This document shows positions 60,529-64,000 of a stretch of DNA of 64,000 bases, one piece after another. The notes under the pieces are model-generated. The model saw nothing but the letters and a program-made list of their open reading frames with translations. It had not been told where the DNA came from and did not search any database. Made by a program: the position numbers and the translations under genes. The DNA comes from Eukaryota sp. TZLM1-RC. Taxonomy: Eukaryota > Metamonada: BaSk clade. The stretch covers positions 1,178,001 through 1,242,000 of the forward strand of contig JAUPSS010000003.1 in the NCBI GenBank assembly GCA_040285825.1, read 5' to 3'. The stretch's first letter is position 1; every line of letters starts with the position of its first letter.

Positions 60529-60879
60529 TTAATAGAAACCATAAAATTGGTAAAGGAACCAAGTGGTTAACACTACAAAAATAATTAAAACTGGGGGAAC
60601 TATGTACATAATTGCATTGAGGCGGCGCGAATAGAGGGGAATTTTGCAAACGTCAGCGTTTACATATTTCCTTTTTCTTACTTCATCTTGATGGAAGCGT
60701 GAACGGTTTCTACCGCTGTGCAATTCTTGGACAAAGACAAAGTGTTTGTGAAGTACATCTAGCACATAAAACAATACTTGCATTTTCATTTCTTCCAACA
60801 TTTTATCATATTTTTGTCTATTAACTTTTGTCTCTCTATCATCTTGTAGTTTGATGTAAACAAGACATCTTGAATACAC
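60529..60879 (-). CDS. Hypothetical protein with a C-terminal membrane segment
   Basis: A 116-residue frame from ATG 60877-60879 to the stop at 60529. It is rich in K, R, E and Q with helical character (RETKVNRQKYDKMLEEMKMQ), then a hydrophobic segment close to the end (about residues 88-110, AIMYIVPPVLIIFVVLTTWF). This looks like a tail-anchored protein or the last exon of a longer one. Composition is more protein-like than neighbouring random frames. No family recognised. Confidence 0.35.
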   Translation of the reverse strand: MYSRCLVYIKLQDDRETKVNRQKYDKMLEEMKMQVLFYVLDVLHKHFVFVQELHSGRNRSRFHQDEVRKRKYVNADVCKIPLYSRRLNAIMYIVPPVLIIFVVLTTWFLYQFYGFY

Positions 60880-61059
60880 ACGTCTATTTTTGAAAAAAAA
60901 AACGAATCAAGTCCCTTGTTTTGGAATTACAAAACCTCAACAATTATTGTCAAGAATTACAAAATGAAAATACTGAATTAAGAACATATTTAGGTAGTAT
61001 TAGCAATTTCAAAGCACAGTATTAATCATTATTTGGATCAATAAATAGTTGACACCACT

Positions 61060-61190
61060 TTAGTTTGCAAGAATTGTGGATGTCGGTAGAATCCTAATGT
61101 CAATGCTGTTTTTGATATGATTCATGCTGTGGACGAGTTTCTCAAAAGAAATGAAAGACCTCAAGGTTTGAGGGAATCAACTTTATTCAT
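61060..61190 (+). pseudogene. Fanzor/TnpB-like remnant 3 (C-terminal end)
   Basis: The plus strand reads VDTTLVCKNCGCR, a TAG, then NPNVNAVFDMIHAVDEFLKR and NERPQGLRE. The C-x2-CG, the (R/N)-x-VNA RuvC-III block and the RP tail parallel remnant 1 (CTECNQVWSRD...RPEAFQRP). Only the last 40 codons are recognisable. It lies just upstream of the TRIP4-like gene. Confidence 0.42.
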
Positions 61191-61240
61191 TTCATATTCC
61201 AACGTGTTACTACAATTTGACATTTTTGTGCTGCTTGCCG

Positions 61241-61918
61241 ATGTCTCTCTATCAAACTACTGGACGCTTTTCTAGTCTTCCCATTGAGGTTCGCCACCAG
61301 TTTCTCATGTGGGTCAACACAAAATTATTAGAAATTGCATCTTCCTCTGTCGATCTCGAACAAACTGCAAATACCCTGATGAGACTTTCATCGGGCAAAG
61401 AAATAGAAGATTTTCTTTTATCACGGTGTGGACGTAGACCAGAGGTCTTTTGGTTCGCCCAGGAATTCAATGATGCCAGAGCCAAACTTTTCTCAACCAA
61501 ATCGTTCACATTCCAACGTCCAGCTGAACTCAAAAGGACGTCTATTAAGAAACAGAAACATCAACCACCCCCTCAAGTCGCTGTTGAATGTGGTTGTAAT
61601 TGTACACTACCAGGGCATTCACTGATAGGAAATTGTATTAAGTGTGGAAGAATTGCTTGCTCTGCTGAGGGCAATCGATGCTTTACTTGTAATTCTTATA
61701 TTGCTGGTGACATTAGACACTCTCTTAGTACACCCACTACATTAGAAGAGGTAAAGGAAGAGGTGTCTGCCAGGGATTTTTTATCAAAATTACTTGAGTT
61801 TCAGGAAAAATCTGAGGAAAGAACAAGTATTGTTGATCAGCAAAGTGATGGAGCGTTTAAAAGAAACAAGTTTGAATATGAGGAAGATATTATTCTTGAT
61901 TTTGACACATGGATTTGA
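61241..61918 (+). CDS. TRIP4/ASC-1-type zinc-finger protein
   Basis: A 225-residue protein from the first ATG (61241) to TGA 61916-61918; an in-frame upstream start would be non-ATG. The centre has the C2HC5 zinc finger typical of TRIP4 (ASC-1): ECGCNCTLPGHSLIGNCIKC followed by GRIACSAEGNRCFTCNSYI (about residues 116-154). After it, SKLLEFQEKSEERTSIVDQQ matches the family's LLEFDRTSAxRTxVIDD segment. The N-terminal helix region (SLPIEVRHQFLMWVNTKLLE) also fits. The C-terminal ASCH domain of animal TRIP4 is absent. TRIP4 is a subunit of the ASCC complex, which acts in ribosome quality control and alkylation repair. Confidence 0.8.
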   Translation: MSLYQTTGRFSSLPIEVRHQFLMWVNTKLLEIASSSVDLEQTANTLMRLSSGKEIEDFLLSRCGRRPEVFWFAQEFNDARAKLFSTKSFTFQRPAELKRTSIKKQKHQPPPQVAVECGCNCTLPGHSLIGNCIKCGRIACSAEGNRCFTCNSYIAGDIRHSLSTPTTLEEVKEEVSARDFLSKLLEFQEKSEERTSIVDQQSDGAFKRNKFEYEEDIILDFDTWI

Positions 61919-62895
61919 AACAAGGCTACTCTTTTACCGCTGTTTGTTTTTTGCGATTTGTGTTTTCCGTTTTTGCTGGATTTGGTACACTTCACAGTTG
62001 GGGTTCTTTTTTTTGGTGTTCAACATGGTTTTATGTTTTTTATCTTTTGTATTTGTCATCAACTGTTTCCAAAAGACAGACAATACGTCAGTATCGATTG
62101 ATGGGTGTTTCTGTAGAATCAGAACAATATCAATATTAGTTACAGAAGGAAAAATGTTTGTCGTTTTTCATAAGCTCCAATTTCAAATACAATTATATAT
62201 CATTATTGAATTTTGTCGTATTTTCGTATTTGAAACATTGGTCGTGTTAATATTATATATCAACTGAGTAGTTACATCAGTAGTTACATCAAATAAGTCA
62301 TCAATGATGGTCAATGTTCTGTGAATTTATTGAACATTACTGAAATAAACTCCAATTGAGGGAAGAAAAGATTCGGTGTAAAAAACCTTATAGAGTCACC
62401 ATAAATAACCCATGTTTGAAAGACATTAAAAATGAAATTCTCATGTACCCACGACATTAATTTGATGATACTTGTTCTGAAAATTACAGCATTTTAGAAT
62501 TTGAGGTTCAATTTTTTAATAGAATTTTTGAAAAACAAATGATAAATTTAATCTGATAATCCATTGTTTTGATCTTTAAATATGGCATTGATTATCTGGA
62601 CATTCATTACTCAATAAACTCTTTTGTCATGAAAAAATGCTCTTGCAGAGGATTAAATAGTTTGCTCGTCACGGGCTCGAGATACTTCATTGGAAACATC
62701 GACAGTGATGGCAGCTCATGTAAATGGAGCAGTTAGCGTCAGATCTAACAAGTAGAAGGTTCAGAACAGTGGGTACTAAGTTAGAATATTTTGCTATTCA
62801 TTCATAATAAATAGTAGTGATCATCGGTGTGATGGTGCGTTCGGTGCGGATTTTTTTCTCAGTGCGCACCCGATCACACGTTGTCAATTCACATT
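61919..62895. other. Interval without a supported gene
   Basis: Downstream of the TRIP4-like gene are T-rich frames (61794-62267 and 61909-62139) that overlap its end and have no recognised domain. A small GTAGTTACATCA direct repeat lies near 62268-62291. Otherwise empty. Confidence 0.3.
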
Positions 62896-62899
62896 GTCA

Positions 62900-63165
62900 A
62901 TTCATGCAATTCAGCGACTTGCTTCAGTGTGGTTGCTGTACCTTCAGCTTGTTTCTTTTGTTTCTTTGAGTGTTCTACAAGAATTGCAGAAGGCTTACCA
63001 CAGTTTTTTACAGTTTTTGGAGGATTTATATGTAAAATGTGAAACCCGCCTGGTTTTGCAACCAGTAAAGGTATGAGAGCAAGAAGGACACCTATATTGA
63101 CCATGGACTTGGTTGCCTTCACCATTAGTAGAAGGCTTCCTGATAGCTTCGAAGTAGTCATCTAT
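62900..63165 (-). pseudogene. BED-type zinc finger fragment, probably from a hAT transposase
   Basis: One minus-strand frame reads DYFEAIRKPSTNGEG, then QYRCPSCSHTFTGCKTRRVS, HFTYKSSKNCKKLW and a stop. The C-x2-C...G...R...H-x-(6-8)-C spacing is that of BED zinc fingers found at the N-terminus of hAT transposases. No DDE core follows. The 90-codon frame 62889-63161 is in a different phase and looks like a shadow. The hAT-like MITEs in this window make a hAT source plausible. Confidence 0.42.
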
Positions 63166-63484
63166 GTTGGTTGATGAACAATCCTTATCCGTGTTGGAAC
63201 CAAGAGATATGGGTCATCGCACCTCCGAATACTGATAGCATAGAATATATATCAAAAATTGTTTATTAATTTTTGTTGGATATAATTTGTTAGCAATTCC
63301 ATCCATGTTTTGCTTGGGCTCATCACAGATGTTTGATATTTGATCAGTCTAATCACAGTATATATCACCTCTGTCATCAGTATCAAAATTATTCAATGAG
63401 AGTGTTTCTCTAAGCAAAGGCTCCTTAATACAAAAGATTCTTGTATTTCTTGAAATGTTAAAAATAATAAAAAAATTGAAAATG

Positions 63485-63935
63485 GAATTAATTCTCAATT
63501 AATGACATCCATGTTTTGAAGCCATAGATGTGGTTGATACTGGCATATTCATGCTTTCCTCATAGTATAAAAAAAGTTTTCAGGGTAATTGATTTTGTAA
63601 GCTAGTAATAGACACACTGTTTCAATACTTTGCTTACCTCTGTCAACGTAATCACCAAGGAAAAGATAGTTTGCATCAGGGGGAAATCCTCCATACTCAA
63701 AAAGACGAAGATCAAAATACTGACCGTGTATGTCACCTTAAGTCATAAGGAGTGGGTTGTGAACTTACCGCAAGTTTTGATAGGTGCTTCCAGTTCGACA
63801 ACCACGGGCTGCGATAAAAATATTTACCTTACTCTGTGTATAAGACCGCGAACCTCGTTGTCTGACAACGTAACCTGTTTACCTGGATGTCTTGATAGTT
63901 TCTATAATGTTGTTTGTTGGCTTGGAGAAAATAGA
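63485..63935 (-). pseudogene. PP1-type Ser/Thr protein phosphatase pseudogene with a micro-intron
   Basis: Joining minus-strand blocks gives a clear PP1 catalytic domain: PGKQVTLSDNEVRGLIHR (about 63888-63832), IFLSQPVVVELEAPIKTC (to 63768), then across an intron [54 protein letters not shown] and, after a frameshift, [14 protein letters not shown] (about 63560-63505). The metal-binding motifs GDIHGQ and GDYVDRG are kept, but GNHE is GKHE, an arginine before it is TGA, a glutamate codon is TAA (63824-63826), and there are two frameshifts. The remaining half of the enzyme is missing downstream. A dead copy, probably an old duplicate. Confidence 0.82.
63737..63768 (-). other. Intron in the PP1 pseudogene (32 bp)
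   Basis: On the coding strand it starts GTAAGTTC and ends TGACTTAAG. Removing it joins IKTC to GDIHGQ exactly as in PP1. With the 30- and 34-bp RAD50 introns it shows that tiny introns are normal in this genome. Confidence 0.88.
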
Positions 63936-64000
63936 GACCAAAAATAGGTAAGAATGTTAAGATTGATAGAGGAAAAGAAAGTTTCTCGACAAGTGAAGAA

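Noticed and set aside
63630-63947. A 105-codon plus-strand ORF near the window end
   Set aside because: It is antisense to the PP1 pseudogene blocks and has no domain of its own.

Overview
The window looks like nuclear DNA from a flagellated, single-celled eukaryote. It is AT-rich. Most protein genes are single long open frames with eukaryotic domain architectures. The few introns I can place are canonical GT...AG but only 30-34 bp long, and a U2 snRNA gene confirms a U2-type spliceosome. A metamonad-like or similarly compact protist is plausible, but I cannot name a species. TAA and TGA both end host genes (TGA for example closes the short CGR1-like gene), so I use the standard code.

Host genes have a strong ciliary/flagellar theme: a dynein-arm type thioredoxin (3-329), enkurin (11.4-12.1 kb), DLEC1/CFAP81-like (28.3-32.7 kb), a CKK-domain CAMSAP/patronin-like microtubule minus-end protein (32.9-34.6 kb), a p28-like dynein light chain candidate (45.0-45.7 kb) and a probable ciliary protein (36.9-38.9 kb). 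Genome-maintenance and housekeeping genes are RAD50 with two micro-introns (39.9-43.9 kb), a possible SHOC1/ZIP2-like meiotic protein (22.7-26.3 kb), a CGR1-like ribosome-biogenesis factor, a catalytically eroded DEAD-box protein, a possible SANT/Myb protein, a TMC-family membrane protein, a COMMD-like protein, a TMEM150/DRAM-like protein, a TRIP4/ASC-1 zinc-finger protein and a small secreted cysteine-rich protein. Neighbouring genes are often divergent and tightly spaced: the enkurin and CGR1 start codons are 64 bp apart.

The rest is a dense mobile-element graveyard. (1) A 7.53-kb Ty3/gypsy-type retrotransposon (1300-8829) has two identical 145-bp LTRs and a 4-bp target duplication. It sits inside an older non-LTR element and is itself interrupted by a 227-bp hAT-like MITE with a perfect 8-bp duplication, giving three nested layers. 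(2) At least twelve 5'-truncated or broken copies of one non-LTR family encode an RT, a CCHC zinc finger and a restriction-like endonuclease-type motif; several keep 8-13 bp target duplications. (3) A second non-LTR family lies at 15.2-16.4 kb. (4) A short-LTR family (about 97 bp) is present as a 1.5-kb internally deleted element (56.9-58.4 kb) and a solo LTR (18.8 kb). (5) Three Fanzor/TnpB-like remnants lie at 45.9-46.3, 46.3-48.1 and 61.06-61.19 kb, the first two head to head. (6) There are also pieces of family-B DNA polymerase exonuclease domains, a BED zinc finger of hAT type and a PP1 phosphatase pseudogene that still carries a 32-bp intron.

Layout: 0-10 kb nested transposons; 10.4-14.4 kb U2 snRNA, enkurin, CGR1 and helicase-like genes; 14.4-21.3 kb transposon relics and unassigned open stretches; 21.3-26.3 kb two host genes; 26.3-28.25 kb relics; 28.3-45.7 kb the main flagellar/RAD50 block with relics between genes; 45.9-48.1 kb Fanzor pair; 48.4-52.4 kb membrane-protein and COMMD genes; 52.6-58.4 kb relics; 58.4-64 kb sparse, with a secreted protein, TRIP4-like protein and the PP1 pseudogene.
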